A stretch of DNA of 64,000 nt. It comes from Crotophaga sulcirostris (lineage: Eukaryota > Chordata > Aves > Cuculiformes > Crotophagidae). The stretch covers positions 529,754-593,753 of the forward strand of contig VYZB01000015.1 of NCBI GenBank assembly GCA_013397455.1. The letters are read 5' to 3'. A model generated the notes under the pieces. It was not told the origin of the DNA and did no database searches. It saw only the letters and a list, made by a program, of their open reading frames with translations. Positions 34,501 to 47,167 of the stretch are shown piece by piece (position 1 is the stretch's first letter; the number at the start of each line of letters is the position of its first letter). Position numbers and translations under genes: made by a program.

Positions 34501-37500
34501 GAGAAAGGAAGATATCTGAATGAGCAGGAACATGAGCAGATACGACTCCTAACCTGTACAAGGCAGTGATGCCCACGTGCTATTCATCTGCCAGTGCATT
34601 GTAACTTCCTATAAATCTGGGAGTGTGTGTAGGGGTGATGTATGCCATCATTTGGCCAATGTATTATGCATCCCAGTTCTTACAGAAAAAGATAACAAGA
34701 ATTGCCAGTTGTTAATTGTTTGAGTTCTTGGGGTGCTGTGTTCTGTGAAATGCTAAGAAAGTCTGCATGAATCGTTTTATCTTGCTGTTGTGTGAAAGGC
34801 TTTATTCATTTAGCTGGGGTTAGTTCTCCTGGGCAGAGAAAAATAGGCTGCTGCCTTCGTTTGAAAACCTCTACATCAAAAATGAAGAAAAATTTTGTAT
34901 TTTTTAGTAACAACTTTAACACTGCCTTACAGCTTTGTTTTCTTAAAAATATTCAGAGAAAGTGTTTTATTTCAGCTGATTTGCTCCTTAAATTGCTTTT
35001 TCATGCCAGGCTTTGTTTGAGAATCTGCTGATTTCCTGTTTGAGTCACAGGCAGATGTATTGCAGGATCTCAGTGCTGTGACTGATGTTTTCGTTGTTCC
35101 CATGTTGTTGCTGTGGCAGTGCTACACTGTCATAGACCAACCCCTATTTTAATGGGGATTGTATGAACCCACAACAAAACAGGGTACCTACCCCAGAGTT
35201 CATATTAGTCCATGTATTTAGAAAAAGCTTTCAGTACAGAAAAGTGGCAGTCAACTGAATATTTTTCGAGTTGTGCTGATCCCTCCCAGAGTCCTCCCTA
35301 GTCATCAACAGTTAACACTGATGTTAGGTAAGATACGTGTACAGAACTCATGGTGTTGCAAGGAAAAGATGGAGCTCTTGATGCTTGTTTCTCAGTGATG
35401 CTCTTTGTTTTCATCAGACTTGAAGCTGCAGCATGTTTACAATCTATACAAAACTTAAGTCTGGCTTATCAGAGTGTCTCCCTGATGGCAGCACGTTTGT
35501 GAGCAACCGTTAGCAGCATACGGTTGGTCCTCTTCCCCTTCTGGCATGTGGTGCTGCCTTGGAGGCTCCCTCCTGTCTGCAGACAGCATCTGTTGGTGGG
35601 TCAGGCAGGCAAGCCCCTGGCACTGGTGTATGTCATGCTGCCTGTGCTGATGGGACACTGTAGGCTTCTCTGCATAGCAGTGAGTCTGATCTTGAGAAGG
35701 GTCTTCAGGATACTCTGAGAGACATAGCAACTCATGTGATACAAGCAAGGTAAAACATCTAGTAAAGGACTGCGTTCTCAGCATGTATAAACCACTCCAG
35801 TTCACGATGGAAGACCTGGCAGAGGAAATTTGGTATCAAGCTCCAAATAATTACTAGGCTGAGATGACCCACAGATAGCAAAGTCCTGAGCACAAATGCT
35901 ATGTGAAGCAATGTTGCCAATGAGCCTGTAACAGAGAAGTGTACTTCATATAAATGTCATCGAGAATATTTTAAAAGAACATGAAGACAACTGGGATTGT
36001 AAAATGTCATCATAGTTGTTTCCTACACCAGTTTCTTCCTGCATTTTCTTACTTGCATAATTTTGCATTGACTTAATGGTGTTGCTTCTTTTTCCCTGGA
36101 TTTTGTTTTATTTTACTGTTTATAAACTTTCGAGAACACAAATGAAAGCTACCTTTTTATGTGTTTTACCAACATCTGAGATTAGATGGTGTGTGTTTTC
36201 TTAAACAGTTTCCTGGAGTGAACCCTCGGAAACTAGTGAAACAGTTTCATTTTCAGTGAGGGAATAAATTATTTGATTTTTTTTTCTACTGTTGATATCA
36301 GAGAAAATAGTATAACTTGTATGTCATCAATATTATTTTCAGGACATATATCCCAGGCATATGCAGTCCTGTTAATCATAGGTTAGATTTTTAGTGACCT
36401 GTAAGGACTTTAACAAAAACAATGAGAAAATCCAGAAATTTCAGTGACTTGCTGACTGCCCTTATTAATTAAGGCTGGAGAGAACATTGTAACTGAGCAA
36501 AAGGAAAGCAGATTTTCCTTATTTTCCAAGATTTGCTGGCAAATGCTGGACATAATCATGAAGGACAGCAATTATTACAAAAAGTCCTATTCTGTGGAAG
36601 GCAAAACTCACTTGTAGCCAGTCTGTCCTACAGAAGCAGTTATGACCCTATCACACAGAGTCCTTGGGAATGGATTTCTGTTTTACCACTCTGATGATGG
36701 TGCTAAGCAATGCATTTAAAAAATTTAAACTTAAAACTATTAGTAATGATTCAAATAATCCTTCATCTAAGAAATCAGATTGACTGGCATCGGATATGGC
36801 CTCTGGCTTCTAGTTTGATCCAAAACTTGCATTTGCTGGTAATATTTCATAGCTCTTTTGCTCAACCTGCCAAAAAGGAAGTTGTATTTTCCTCTAGTTT
36901 GTGTACACTTAAAGGATACCACGTATTCCCTCTGCAAGTTTAGCTACTGTGTTATTATAGTGATAATATTGACAGTTTTGATTTATATTCCTTTAGCAAT
37001 ACTACCTAACTTCTTGTTTTCTTTACTACAACTGGGTACTTGGCTAAAGGTTTTAAAGGATTTTTCTGTAGCAACTTCCAGTCTCTTTTTACGCTGCAGA
37101 ATCTTTCTTTTAGCTTATACTCTGTCAGTTTAGTTCTTTGTTCCAGGGCTTGTCAGTCTGCATTCATCTACATTTGCTTTTGGCAAGACCAGGGTCTTAA
37201 ATGATAGAAATCTTTTCCTCTTCAATTTTGATTTCCATATGATATGCTGTGGCTTCTCATCATAATAACACTTACAGACTTTGAAATCTTCCCCTTTAAC
37301 ACTGTTGTTCAGATCTTTTAACAGGAGAAAAAAAAAGAGAGGAGAAAATAAGGCATTCAGGGACATGTCTCTGACTTTTGTAGCATCTATTTGCTATACA
37401 CTTGTTAACCTGTTTATGTCCAAAATTTTTAAGATTTATATAACTTCCATACTATGCACTTTACTCACTAGATCATCCATGTCTTTTGTTGTAAAAAGCA

Positions 37501-37959
37501 CATCTCTGTCTGGTATAATTTTTTTGTCCTAATTGAACAAAACATGTAAGGGTCTTCCTAACTGACTGAAATGTTGAAAAGCATTTAGCATTTCTTGAGT
37601 CCTGGGAGTGAATAGACTTGGTTAAAATGCTGAACATTTGCCTCAAGGTCCTTCTTGTGCCTTATTTGAAACCTGGCAGTTTTGTGGCAGAGACATGCTG
37701 TGGCTGCTCCAGGCATGCTCAAGAAATCCTTGTGAGGACAGCACCAGTGTCCTTGCACAATGCCCTGCAGCCCTTCTGCTCATGGGGACACCTGGCCCAC
37801 GCTGGAGAAGAAGTCTTCAGCCCATCAACCTTGGCACTGTTCCTCGTCAGATAGTGGGATTTTGGGGATAATATAGCAGGGTGGGAGGCAGAAGCTAATA
37901 GGGTAGGGAGCTAAACATCTCTGTTTTTATGAGGAGGTATCAATGTTTGCTTTCTTCCC
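31561..37959. other. Unannotated stretch (6.4 kb)
   Basis: No known transposon or gene is recognised. A T13 run lies at 33705-33717. A GC-richer patch at 35455-35805 has open frames on both strands (116 codons minus, 64 codons plus), but neither resembles a family I know. Around 34180-34290 and 34500-34680 the sequence is complex and non-repetitive, without signals I can name. Confidence 0.45.
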
Positions 37960-38323
37960 CATATGAGGACAGGCTGAGAGAGTTGAGTTTGTTTAGCCTA
38001 GAGAAGAGAAGGCTAAGGGGAGGAGAAGGCTAAAGGGGGCCTACAGGGAAGATGGAGAGGGACTCTTTATCCAGGAGTTTAGTGATAGAATAAGGCGTAA
38101 CAATTTTAAGGTGAAAGAAGCGTGATTTAGATTAGATATTAAGAAGAAATTTTTTATTTTGCAGATGGTGAGGCACTGGAACACATTGTCCAGAGAAGCT
38201 ATGGATGCCCCGTCCCTAGTGGTGTCTTGAACAGGCTCATCCAGCCAGGCTGGATAAGGCTTTGAGCAACTTGACCTAGTGAAAGGTGTCCCTTCCAAGC
38301 CAAACCATTCTATGATTCTAATG
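37960..38323 (+). mobile_element. CR1 LINE 3' end with tail
   Basis: A sense CR1 fragment that starts in the last part of ORF2 (ATATGAGGACAGGCTGAGAG, then a degraded version of the 'SLEKRRLRGD' codons). It keeps the conserved stretch GAGGCACTGGAACACATTGT, and the 3' UTR end is CCAAGCCAAACCATTCTATG followed by ATTCTAATG, a worn 8-base tail. About 364 bases are left of a multi-kilobase element. The minus-strand frame at 38041-38298 is a shadow of it. Frameshifts remove coding ability. Confidence 0.9.
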
Positions 38324-39167
38324 CTTGTTTTGTGGCTGCAGCTTTTATTGTGAGAGCCACTCTAAATAGAACTACAAAACCCCCCAATTTCTCACTGTTT
38401 GGAAATGTTATCTTTCTTAACAAAAGGTGTTAAAAAAATTGCTGAATGAAATGTCCAACATCAAGGGTAACCTAATAATTATCCTTAGTTTCTGGGAAGG
38501 TATTTTAAACACCTGAGAACAAGAATGGATATAAACCGTTAAAGGTATCTTGCTCAAAGATATTTCCACTTGAATATCTCACAGCCTTTCTGATTTCTGC
38601 CCTTTGGCCTCCTTCCAGTTCAGTGGATGTCCTAGTCCCACACCAGGGAAAGCTTCACACTGTTCTGTCAAACTTTTGTCAAATGACTCTCCAGATAAAA
38701 TATAACTGACGTTTTTTTCACAGCCTCTTTTTTCACCCTGTCAGAACAGTCAGAGCAGTGATCAAACCATCAAGCCAGTGGTGTGGAAACACACCATGCT
38801 GGTATTTTTGTCATGGCCTAGAACATCCTTTTCTAGGGAGATATGTGGAACAGATATCTAAAGATAGAGATTTCTTCCCATCCATTCCTAGGGACACAAC
38901 AAGGTCACTGAGGGGGGCTGCCTGCAGATGGGGTCTCATGTCTCTAGCACAACCATCACGTGGAAGGCCTGTCACAGTTTGGACTCCTTCACCATGTTTA
39001 TCTTCCCCCACCATGCATGTCATTGTTCACTTTAGATCATCTGCCAGGTCACCTCTTGGGAGGGCTGATTTCTTCAGTCCTCAGTGGGAGGGCTGAGCAG
39101 AGCATGTGCAGCGCCCAAGGCCACATTAGGTTTTTTTCATACTGCCAGTTTATGCTGGGCATTGGAT

Positions 39168-39193
39168 AGACATTGTCCATAGACATTGTCCAT
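39168..39193. repeat. Tandem duplication, 13 bp x 2
   Basis: AGACATTGTCCAT occurs twice in direct succession without mismatch. It is a recent slippage-type microduplication. Confidence 0.85.
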
Positions 39194-41065
39194 CCTGCTT
39201 ATTGCTGCACTGTTCAGTTTAATCTCCTGTCTGTCACCCTCTGGTGTCACAAGACTACATGGGCAGGACTCCAGAGATTGTGCAGGTTGACATGCCACCA
39301 AGTCTGTGATGAATTTGTTGTTATGGCTCATGTCAACACTAGTTCAGCATGTGGTGTGTTTTCCACTGGATCTGTTCAGCTTGATTAACCTAACATGTCT
39401 CATTTCTGACTTCCTTTGTCATAAAAAGATGCCTGCTCCCACTCTTTCTTGCACTCGCAGGGCTTAACCTTTATTTTTAAACTAGATTTGAAGATATTGC
39501 ATTATATGGTGGAGAGCAAAAGGGAGAAGAACCACAGAATCAGAGAGGAAGGTATTCTCAAGGATTCTAAGATGCACATAAATCCTGGCTCTAGACAAGA
39601 TTAACTGAACCTAAAGCTTCCTGGGTCACATTTGTACAGCCTGTTTGTTCATAAAAACTTGCAGTATTTGGATTGGCCATCTTTGCTAGGGCTTCACTAA
39701 CCTTTATCACAGAAAATGTTTCTCATGCCAACAAACGGAGGAAGGCAAACAGCAGGGTGACTTTGGGTAGGTTAGACTGGAACCTGACACTTTCAGGCAC
39801 GAGGCGAGTATTGAGTTACTTCCTTGGCTGAGGAATTATCCCCTTCTGTGAACAGAAGTCCAGAGGAGCACTGATTGTGGCTGTAGTTGAATCAGCATGG
39901 GAGCTTCTGGGTTGTGGGAGTCTGTGTGCCACGACTCTGCAGGGCACGCTGGGGGTTGAGTTGGGGTGACATACTGTTCCCCCATTGCAGTGCTTGCCAT
40001 ACAGCATGGCACCACTGCCACTCCAACTCCTTGAGTTGGCAGCGTGGAATGTACCCTTTCTATATGGACCTATTCCCTTTTCCCACTAGTCTCCATTTTG
40101 GAAAATCAAAATAGTATAGATGGATCATATCACTTTCCTTCTGCCCCTATGTATCTTCTGCTTTTCCAGGTGTCTTGCTGGGGGGATTTTTCTCTGCCCC
40201 AGCAAGGAAGAGATTGCCCAGCCTTCCTTGAAGTGGCAGTATTTTCTGGGTCTCCAAAGAAGTTAGCTGGATGTAGAAGTCCCACAAAATGTTAAACAGA
40301 TTTATGCAGCATTAAACTGCTGAGTTTTGTGGGAAGGGAAGAGCTGGAGGATGAGGGTAAACAAGCCCTTCTCCGGCAGTCTGTGTTGACAGTAAATTTT
40401 TATAGACTTGAGATTTATTCTAGTGTTAACCTCGTGTGGCTGCCTATAGTGGGGGCAGGACGCAATAGCCTGTTTCAATAAAAGCTGTTTGGCAGTGTGT
40501 AAACCCACCCTTCTTTTTTTAATCCTTAATGAATGTTTTGTCTCTTCATACTACTCTTTCATTGTTAGCTCCTTTCATGCTGTTCTTCATCTGAGTGATC
40601 CTATGCATGTAAATTTTTCATAGAGGGAGAGAGTGGGAGACAAATATTTAGTCAGAACTCCCTTTGTTTGACAACGCACAGAACCAATGTGTCAGTTAAG
40701 AGAGAAAAACATAACTACTACCAGTCCCTTGCTCATTTTTCTTTTTTAGGTACAGTCTTGCTAACTGATTGATGTTTGCTCCTGGAGGCAGCTAGAGAAA
40801 AGCCCACCCAGCCATTAGGGTGCTTGGTGTGTTGCTTGGATGTGTTGTGTATGCTGCAGCATCCTCACCACCGACAGCCTGGCCTGGAGGCAGCATCAGG
40901 GACCACTGGGGAGGGAGGCAGAGCAAAATGTCTAATGTGGCATCCAATGGCCACCAAGCAGCAGTGTGCACTTCCTTCTCACTGCTTGCATGAGGCCGTG
41001 CAGAGAGTTCCTGTGAGCTGGCAATTGCAGAAAATATTTCTTATGGAGCTCAGCCCTTCTGCTGG

Positions 41066-41072
41066 TATAAAA
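41066..41072 (+). promoter_or_regulatory. TATA-like element at the end of a GC-rich block
   Basis: TATAAAA stands after a roughly 290-base block (40776-41065) that is clearly more GC-rich than its surroundings and is followed by ordinary AT-rich DNA. This is the arrangement of a core promoter or of a decayed LTR U3. I recognise no LTR family and found no terminal repeats. TATAAAA is also frequent by chance in DNA of this composition. Confidence 0.2.
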
Positions 41073-42734
41073 ACACAGGCTGGGTAGGAGGATGGTGCTT
41101 AAGAATTAAGGCAAACACAGAGATTTCCTTGTGAAAGCTTACATCGTACTTGCAATAATACAGGGGAAATGCATAAAGCAGTCAGAGCTGTCTGACTGGA
41201 GAATCTTCAAACAAGGAATGATGTTTGTACATAATCAAGTCAAATCTGCAAAATCAAATGCAACCAGAGATTTTGATATGTATTGTAATTTACTAAGCAG
41301 AAATCTGAGATTTTGAAATATTTTTGGTCTAAAGTAGGACTACATAGTGTAGACATACTTTGTTTCTCAAGACACTTGGAAATTATGGCATTTTTTTGGT
41401 GTGCATCTCAGATTCTCTGCAAAGAAATGCTGCAACAGAAGGTAATACATAGTCAAATTAAAGAAGAATTCAGCGAGAAAAAAAGACTTAAAGTAGAAGG
41501 ACTTGATATTTTGGTAAAAAAATTTGAATATGATACCATCAGAGGGAGGTATGATTTGCTTTGAAGAGGAAAATACGTCCTTTTTAGAAAAAATACAAAC
41601 CAGAAAATAACTTCAAATTAAAATCAGTATTGTGCAGGGCAAAATTACAATTAAAAAACTGAGAGACAACATCTTGATCTGTTGAAGTCTAAAAGGAAAA
41701 CCATTAACAAAACTGGCATTACAATGAACTTTTAAATTAGCTGTAGGCTTACATAAACTGAATTACCAGGCATGATGTTGAGAAGAAAAAAATAGCAAGT
41801 TCTGATTAACTTGTGTTAGTGCTTTCTCTCAGCTCCACCTCCAGAAAATATCTAGCAGTAGTGTTAGAAGGCATCCTCACCAAGTGTAACTAATTTGTTT
41901 ACTCATTTGCATGATCAGAGAATCAGGTCTCATACTAAGTGTGTGTACACTATTTGTATGCATATATAAAATAATCATTCCTTTTATATTACATTGATTT
42001 TTTTCAGTTTTATAATGATCATGGCTTTTATTCTTTGCAAAAAAGTCTGCCGTGCAGAGAGTCAGGCAGAATAACTGTGTCAAATAAGATTTATTTCAAA
42101 GAATATAAATGCAGCTGCCTTTACTTGCACAGAAGTAAAGACTTTAAAAAAAGAAAAAGAAGCTTTTATGAACTCCTTTTGCTTGCTTTCTCATCTGACC
42201 AGAGCTCAGAGCCTGCCAAAGACTCCCACTGATTGAAGCAGCTGCAGAGGCTAAATGAAGTTTTTAGGTGAACACTTTAAATTGAAGCTGGCTAGGAGGT
42301 TCATGAAGTAATTTGAACTCACAGTGTGTGCATGTGTAGTACGTAGGTAACAGTATTTTACCCATTATAAACCTCAGAAAAAACCACCAGGAGCTGTGAA
42401 TGTTTGGGAAGTTTGTTCAGACACGTTCTCGTGGAGAGTTAGAGCCCATGTATGTCTGGACTTTCTTGGATGTATTCTCTAGAAATCTTGGCACATTTTG
42501 AATACTTTATAAATGTGTCTGGGATTTAGGGATGCCTGATAACCCTAGTCCAGATGCCCCTGATCCAGCTGCTGCACATCAGAATTTCATAGTAGTCTCA
42601 CTGGGGACTCTGGACACAGAAATGATGTTATTTGAAGCCTCTGAACATGTGTGAGGTGTTGTAGAGCCATGCATTATAAGTTTGACACTCTGGAAAGTCT
42701 TCTGGGCCCGTACCATCCAGTCGATTTATGCACA

Positions 42735-42865
42735 TACAATGATTCTGATCCCTCTCTGAAGCCAAAGGCTTAATGTGTGTGTGCTATACAGTGCACACAT
42801 ATTTCAGCCTCGATAATTCTGTATACGGAGGTTGATTCTGTCCCCACTGGAGTCATCAGATATCG
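42735..42865. repeat. Possible ancient amniote repeat
   Basis: ACAATGATTCTGATCCCTCT and, about 100 bases on, TTGATTCTGTCCCCACTGGA with GTCATCAG resemble two arms of the 'attctgatcccactgaagtcaatgg' repeat of sauropsid genomes. Both are diverged, and the assignment is from memory. Confidence 0.3.
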
Positions 42866-45699
42866 TTGTTGACCTTGAGGGTTATATTCAAGTACCATTC
42901 TTTGCCTTGATAGAAATGTGTTTTTTTCAGGTTAGTGTTTAATTTAGTATGGCATGACCAGCCCTGTGAGCTGAGCACTGAAGTCAATAACATAGTTTTT
43001 CAAAGAAACTGTATTCAGTATAGCTGTACATTTATTTCTATAACTGTATCTTTCTTTCTGGTCAGCACCTTTCAGAAGCTTGATCCTCTTTTCTAACATA
43101 AACCTGATCTCTTTCTGGTATTTTCTCACATGACGTAGGTGCTACCGGTAATGAAAAGCATTATCTTTTCCTTGCCTAGCCTGTCCTAAGTGGCCTGCAT
43201 TTATCTTGACCTGGAAAGGAAATACTGAAATAAAAGTATAATTCTGTAATGAGTTAATGTGCTGTAGATTCATTACTATTTTTGCAGAAATTATTCTCAC
43301 TTCATTAACTTGCTCTCCCCTTCCACCCATTTTTATAAGAATTATTATGAAGCCAGAACTTGATTAGTGCTGCCTTTGTCAATTCACGTTATTAATGATT
43401 AGTTAATTCTCTCAAGGAATCTATTTTTACTGTGGCAGTATTAATTTTAAGCCATTGAATCTCATGTTTAAACATTTTTAGTACTTACTTTTCAATTATG
43501 TAGTCACAGTAGAGTAAAAAATCCTTAAATACTTCCTTAAAGGTCATTTGTGAAACAGGAATGATTTATGTCTGATTTTCACAGCCCTAAAAATAGTGCA
43601 TAGTGTTACACAGTCACAACTGATGCAACTCACAAGCAAAACAAAAGAGAAATAATTGGAAATCTAGTCTTAACTTTGAGTATCGCTTCTGTGGACTCCT
43701 TACTTAAAAAGAAGCTCATTGTTTCTCTGCTAGTAATGGAAGTGCAAAATTATTAAGGTGATTTGCTTGTTAATAATTTAAGTCTTGTCAAAATTTTCTC
43801 AGCTCTTCATAGTTTTTGAAGAGACCTTTTCTTTCCAATATTTGCAGATAGGTGTATCAATTGTATGTCTAGAATGACCTGACCTGGTACATAAAAATAA
43901 CTGTACTGTGCTAAAAATGACTGGAAATTTAAATATGAATCAGTGGGTATGAGATGTAGGACAAAGTAAATAGGACAATTGCTGGTTGACTTGTCTTTTT
44001 CTTACATCTTTGTGGAACTACAGTCAAGGAGTAATGTGCTTTTTGGAAGTTTGAGGGTGTCCTATATGCACTTTGTATACTGGGCATGGATAGGGAGAAA
44101 ATTAAAAAATAGACCACCCTGCAGAACATGCATAAGAATATTAGGTAGGTCTCTGGAAAGTGTATGACTGTAGGAACAAACTGTACAATCTGGGGACGGA
44201 CTAGGATTCATGTCTCAGGGGAATATTTTCTTACTAAGACTTCACATTGCAGAACAGAAATACCAGGAGTGTCTCATGAGAATACCCTACAGATGAAGGC
44301 AGTTTGTAGTGTCTTTGCTCACAGCACTAGGGCAACCAGCCCTTAAGAGAAGGTACAGTTTTATATGAAGTATAACAAGATCGTGCTAGCTCCCTCGGTT
44401 GGCTCTGAGTCCTTTATTCATGTCACACAGACAAATTAAATAAGTATTACGTGTATATTTTTAGTTGCTGACTTGTGGGATCAGATGGTGAAAGGCTGCA
44501 TGTTGTTTTAGGAGATCATCTGCTCGCTGATATTGTTAAAATACTTCATTTCCACAATTTTGTCATGGCCTCTCATGTATCTCCCCTACAAGCTACATGC
44601 TCGCGATTCTACCTGGTAATTTTTTTTATGAATTAGTAGTCAATATGAATAGAATTATGCTGGGAACATTTGTTAGTCTGTTAAGAGGTGACTTTGTGAA
44701 TGTCTCCAGACATGGAAAACATCATTACCCAATGGGGTGATAGGCCACTAAGATTTCTTTTCTGTCCATTACTTACTGACTGTTGATGTCAGATTTTTGG
44801 ATATACCAGCCAAATTCACAGAATTCCTTTCTCACAACAGTTGAACTCCAAGTACTTACGTAATCTTCTGCAGCTACTTTTCTGCATGTCTTTTTGCTAT
44901 TCACATGCAATGTATCTAGCATGAAATGTTACTCATTTTCCCAAGTTAAACATCAAGTTTCCTATTCAAAATTTTTTAGTGTGCGAGACTCCCTGTGCTT
45001 CTGGTCATATATTTGTTATAGAATAAGTGGTGATATCCAATATGATTTAAAATTTCTAGGGTTTTATGTAAATCCATTAACTACATCTCGGCAAACTTAT
45101 TTAAATTATGTTGTCAGTTTTTGACAATATGGTGTTGAAACCCCTGGAACTGGGTTGGTTGTTTCTAAAGAATGGTTCCACTTCTTAGCTGGGCTCTAGA
45201 GATTAGACATACTGAGTAGCAAATCCTTTTTCTTTCTTAATTAATTTCTGTTTTATGATGAAATAGACTATGTGCTATCTGAACCAATTCAGATTTGCCA
45301 TATATTCCCAATATGCTTTTTATCAATAGCTATGCTCTACAAAGTTATCACTACTGCTTTTACTTCTTTTTTTTAACTGCTTCATCACTTTCTTTCTACT
45401 TATTACTGGGGATGAAGTTGTTCCATGTTCAGGTTTTGTCTTGATTTTGTCTCCTTTGCAATAGTCTTTGTTTTTTTCCCTAATTGTATTTTAAAAATGA
45501 TTTCTTCTTCCCCTTTCTCAAGGATTAACTCGTTCGGTTTTCATTCTCTCTTTTCATTTCTCTTGTGGATATTTCACAACTGTGCATATCATTGTCTATA
45601 TAAATCTCCAGTTCCCACTTTCAGCAAGGTTTCTTTTTATCCTCAAACCTCCAATCAATCTCTCTGAAACTGAACTGACCTTCTTGTTGAGCACTTGCA
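42866..45699. other. Unannotated AT-rich stretch
   Basis: No gene or known repeat is recognised. Around 43365-43450 the sequence carries several TAATTA/TTAATGA-type homeodomain-like motifs, which is suggestive at most. Confidence 0.5.
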
Positions 45700-45775
45700 G
45701 AGTAAAATCCTGTCCCTATTGAATTCAGTGGGAGTTTTGTCATTCATGTCAATGACTTCAATGCTTCACTCACAG
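45700..45775 (+). repeat. Ancient amniote palindrome-type repeat
   Basis: GTAAAATCCTGTCCCTATTG followed by AATTCAGTGGGAGTTTTGTC and then ATGTCAATGACTTCAATGCTTC follows the old sauropsid repeat pattern 'aaatcctgnccccattgaagtcaatgggagttttgccattgacttcaatg'. Both arms (AATTCAGTGGGA and TGACTTCAATG) are visible, giving partial self-complementarity. This is the best-preserved of the four candidate copies in the window. The family is not named, because I recall the pattern and not a database entry. Confidence 0.55.
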
Positions 45776-46588
45776 TTAACATGCATTAGGTTTTAATTAT
45801 AATGCCTTTTAGGCATCTCCAGTTTTCTTCCTGCTTCATGGTTTTTAATTACTTCCCAGTGAGCACACTATTTACTCCTCCTAATTCCACTCATCTTGTT
45901 TTTTCAAAGGGTACTTTTTCTCATTGCTTGTCAGTGCACAGGAGAAGGATGATATCTTAGGAAAATATAAAGATAGCCAAAAGGGAATTATGGTAAATGT
46001 TAAGCATTGCTTTTATAAATCATTCTGTGAAAGCAATATGCCAATTAATTTTGGTGGGCTTCATGGAAAACCTGGACTTCTGCGTGCTGCCCAGTGAAGG
46101 AGTGGAACCTTACAGAACACAATTGTCACATCTCAAGCACAGTGATAACCTGCTTGAGAATAAAGAAAGGGGAAAAAAAGATAATTGTCTGTGACACACC
46201 TCATGATCCTAAGATTAGGAACTTCTAAGTTTTTTTCCCTCAGGGGACACATGGAAAAAAAAAAGATTAATAGCAATTGCATATCGAAGTAAGACAAACT
46301 GAATTTGTGGTCAGCTGCTGTTTATCAATGTGTTGATGACAGTGTCATGCTTACCAAAGTACTATGGCTTTTTGGTATTTATTGGTTTGCTTATTTATAA
46401 CCTTTGGAATACTAGTTAGACAGTTTTGCACATAAAAATGCTCCAAAGCCAAAGAATTCATGGCCCCATACCCTCTATAAATGAAATAAACCCAAATCAC
46501 TCTATTGTTTATGAATTTTCTCATGACTGGTTTACAGTTCTGAGGTTGCAGATTAGTTAAACTGGTAAGAGAACGAAGGTGGTTTTCT
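45776..46588. other. Unannotated AT-rich stretch
   Basis: No gene or known repeat is recognised. An A-rich run lies at about 46254-46265. Confidence 0.5.
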
Positions 46589-47167
46589 GTGTTCATCTGT
46601 ACATCTCATATTGTGTGGCCTGTTTCTTACATGGGACACTATCTGTCATTTGCTGCAGGTTTGTGTAACACCTTGAAGAATAAGATCTGGTCTTGCTGGT
46701 TTCGGTGTGCTCAGACCTCCAAAGCTCCTTCTTCTTTGCTGCGTGAGACAATACTCTGTTGGTTCATGAAAAGGACAGCAGTAACAGTGCTGAATTTCTT
46801 TGAGCAAGATGTTCTAAGAAACAGAACTACTGGGAACAGCAGCTCTGTCTTTTTGATACGACTTGCAAAACGTAACTGGTCAGTAGTATCTGCCAAGAGC
46901 TATATATGCATCTGCAGGCTGCTGAAGGGGAGATCACCATGCTGCACTATACAAATGCATGAGTTTCTTTCATGGTGGAAGCGTCATCAATCAAATGCTG
47001 AATATGTCAGACTTAAAGTGTCAATATGCTTCTTCAGGAAAATTTTAAGTGAAAGCACTAGGAGTAGTGGAAGAGAATCTTCTGCCTATAAACGTCTAAG
47101 CAGAAGTAATGGTGTTGGCTTGTGGTCAGATAAGTGCAGTAGTTCAGCAAGGTTATGTTCTTTTTAG
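46589..47167 (+). CDS. Unrecognised 192-codon ORF (doubtful gene)
   Basis: The longest uninterrupted ATG-to-stop frame in the window. The product would be basic and rich in Ser, Arg and Cys, with no signal peptide, membrane segment, zinc-binding spacing or repeat that I can identify, and no similarity I recognise. A possible acceptor (TTTGCTGCAG) lies just inside it near 46658. No TATA box, CpG cluster or polyadenylation signal is clearly placed around it. In 64 kb of AT-rich DNA a frame this long is somewhat unlikely but not rare. It could be a non-coding transcript exon, a decayed retroelement or plain chance. Confidence 0.2.
   Translation: MFICTSHIVWPVSYMGHYLSFAAGLCNTLKNKIWSCWFRCAQTSKAPSSLLRETILCWFMKRTAVTVLNFFEQDVLRNRTTGNSSSVFLIRLAKRNWSVVSAKSYICICRLLKGRSPCCTIQMHEFLSWWKRHQSNAEYVRLKVSICFFRKILSESTRSSGRESSAYKRLSRSNGVGLWSDKCSSSARLCSF

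Larger units (their letters stand above)
38324..42734. other. Unannotated stretch with a few GC-richer patches
   Basis: No known transposon or gene is recognised. GC-richer patches occur at 38760-39110, 39770-40030 and 40776-41090. The last ends in a TATA-like element and is described separately. Their open frames (for example 38758-39096 + and 40776-41087 +) show no known domain. Confidence 0.45.
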
